DNA of 64,000 nucleotides from Streptomyces sp. NBC_01235 (GTDB lineage Bacteria > Actinomycetota > Actinomycetes > Streptomycetales > Streptomycetaceae). The DNA is taken from NCBI RefSeq assembly GCF_035989285.1, contig NZ_CP108513.1:3658001-3722000 (forward strand). The letters run 5' to 3'. The notes beneath the pieces are model-generated. The model was not told the origin of the DNA. It searched no databases and was given only the letters and a program-made list of their open reading frames with translations. Below, in pieces: positions 62,867-64,000 of the stretch. The position numbers and the translations under genes were made by a program. The first letter of the stretch is position 1. Each line of letters opens with the position of its first letter.

Positions 62867-63688
62867 ATGTCGCTCAAGAGCCTCGCGCTGATCGAGAACT
62901 GGCCGGTTCCCTCCGCCTCGGCGGGTGTCGTACGGGCCGACGGTACGGTCCTGGGGACCCACGGCCCCGTCGGCCGGCGCTTCCCGCTGGCCTCGGTCAC
63001 CAAGCCGCTCGCCGCGTACGCCGCCCTCGTGGCCTACGAGGAGGGGGCGATCGAGCTGGACGAGCCCGCCGGGCCGCCCGGGTCCACGGTCCGTCATCTC
63101 CTCGCGCACACGTCCGGGCTGGCCTTCGACGAGCACCGGGTGACCGCGCCCCCCGGGGAGCGGCGGCTGTACTCCAACGCCGGGTTCGAGCAGCTCGGCG
63201 ACCACCTGGCGAAGGCGACGGACATCCCGTTCGCGGAGTATCTGCGGCAGGCGGTGCTGGAGCCGCTGGGGATGACCGACACCTCCCTGGAGGGCGGGGG
63301 CTCTCCGGCCAAGGACGGGGTGTCGACCGTGACGGACCTGCTGCGGTTCGCGGCCGAGGTGCAGGCGCCCCGGCTGCTGGATCCGCGGACGGTGGCCGCC
63401 GCCATGACCGTGCAGTACCCGGGCACGAAGGGCGTCCTGCCGGGCTACGGGCACCAGAACCCCAACGACTGGGGTCTCGGCTTCGAGATCCGCGACTCCA
63501 AGTCCCCGCACTGGACGGGCGGTTCGTCGTCCCCGCGCACCTTCGGGCACTTCGGCCAGTCCGGCACGTTCCTGTGGGTCGACCCCGACGCGGGCGTCGC
63601 CGGCGTCGCCCTGACGGACCGCGCGTTCGGGCCGTGGGCCCTCGAGGCGTGGCCGGTGTTCACGGACGCGGTGCTCGCCGAGCTCTAG
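62867..63688 (+). CDS. Serine hydrolase, beta-lactamase/class C family
   Basis: This 273-residue protein has the SxxK box ASVTKPLAAYAALV (about residues 42-56), the Y-S-N triad RLYSNAGFEQLG, and GHFGQSGTFLWVDP in place of the KTG box (HxG-like). It has no signal peptide, so it is probably a cytoplasmic esterase or D-amino-peptidase-like enzyme rather than a resistance lactamase. The TAG stop abuts a dispersed repeat. Confidence 0.88.
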   Translation: MSLKSLALIENWPVPSASAGVVRADGTVLGTHGPVGRRFPLASVTKPLAAYAALVAYEEGAIELDEPAGPPGSTVRHLLAHTSGLAFDEHRVTAPPGERRLYSNAGFEQLGDHLAKATDIPFAEYLRQAVLEPLGMTDTSLEGGGSPAKDGVSTVTDLLRFAAEVQAPRLLDPRTVAAAMTVQYPGTKGVLPGYGHQNPNDWGLGFEIRDSKSPHWTGGSSSPRTFGHFGQSGTFLWVDPDAGVAGVALTDRAFGPWALEAWPVFTDAVLAEL

Positions 63689-63888
63689 TGCCGTGACAGG
63701 CGACGTTCGCCCCGTCGCGACGCCCGGCACGCTCCCCCACTGCCTCAAGGGCGTGGGAGGTGCCCCCATGCCCCCACTCGGCGCACCGGCCGAAGACCCA
63801 CGTACGTCCAGTACGAAGGCCTTCGGCCGGGGGGACCCCCAGAGCACGCACCGGACGCCGCTCCTTCACGGGCAAACGGTGCCGGCAC
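63688..63888 (-). repeat. Dispersed repeat of about 200 bp, copy B (inverted)
   Basis: Reverse complement of the arrangement at 50887-51080, including the same gtgaaggagcggcgtccggt and gtcgcgacggggcg blocks. It carries an extra gggggtccccccggccg segment. It separates the serine hydrolase and pirin-like genes, which are convergent. Confidence 0.85.
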
Positions 63889-64000
63889 TAGGTCATCTCC
63901 CACAGCAGCAGCTCCGCCCCCGTCACGCCCACCGCCTCCAGATCCTTGGCGTCCGTGATGCGTGCCGCGTCGCCCGGCCCCAACTCCAGGCCGTCCAGCC
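63888..64000 (-). CDS. Pirin-like protein (C-terminal part only)
   Basis: The last 37 codons read in part LDGLELGPGDAARITDAKDL and end LLLWEMT, the end of bicupin pirin-family proteins. The rest lies outside the window. Pirins bind iron and act as quercetinases or redox sensors. Convergent with the serine hydrolase. Confidence 0.6.
   Translation of the reverse strand, partial: LDGLELGPGDAARITDAKDLEAVGVTGAELLLWEMT

Overview
This window is a high-GC actinobacterial chromosome segment, almost certainly from Streptomyces. The evidence is the G/C-ending codon use, GTG and TTG starts with GGAGG ribosome sites, a WhiJ-type helix-turn-helix/DUF397/anti-sigma ATPase trio, several TerD paralogues, an aceE-type pyruvate dehydrogenase E1, and dispersed Streptomyces-style intergenic palindromes. 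Function calls rest on reading motifs and recalled family knowledge; no database search was run.

Layout. 0-1.6 kb: the N-terminus of a CYP125-like steroid P450 diverges from a FadA5-like thiolase across a short region holding three operator-like sites. 1.6-3.6 kb: the WhiJ-type trio and a decayed GNAT gene. 3.7-7.6 kb: a membrane acyltransferase, then two translationally coupled genes in which a small helical protein ends, and a membrane-anchored NACHT NTPase begins, with the same short motif. This looks like an amyloid-signalling NLR/effector pair and is the most interesting system here. 7.6-30.7 kb: mostly membrane, envelope and housekeeping-accessory genes: GT87/PAP2 protein, DUF2330 protein, O-methyltransferase, FHA protein, MFS-MarR fusion, peptidoglycan-binding protein, HAD phosphatase, a GDT1-type transporter behind an apparent manganese riboswitch, secreted HNH nuclease, PhoD phosphatase, FAD protein, DoxX, DedA, PanE-like reductase, GNATs and a DCC oxidoreductase cassette. 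30.7-33 kb: a small gene with LexA-like boxes, a strong terminator, tRNA-Val(TAC), and a stand-alone TnpB-like gene. 33-41 kb: cell-envelope genes, including a class A penicillin-binding protein whose transpeptidase motifs look degenerate.

41-50.1 kb is a tellurium-resistance-type (Ter) stress cluster: a three-gene operon (HpcH/CitE-like, PRTase-TRSP-StiP fusion, HAD) divergent from TerD, then a TerA-like protein, a TerC-like DUF475 membrane protein and two more TerD genes. The fusion gene carries two inverted copies of an intergenic-type repeat in frame. 50.3-54.7 kb: peroxiredoxin, DUF3052 protein and aceE, with a Crp-consensus site upstream. 54.8-64 kb: K+ channel, DUF4190-like protein, MFS/TetR divergon, alpha/beta hydrolase, DUF4429-SHOCT protein, MerR/aldo-keto reductase operon, GNAT, serine hydrolase and a pirin-like C-terminus. 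Two inverted copies of a repeat of about 200 bp lie at 50.9 and 63.7 kb. No CRISPR array, rRNA, integrase, prophage or clear biosynthetic gene cluster was seen.
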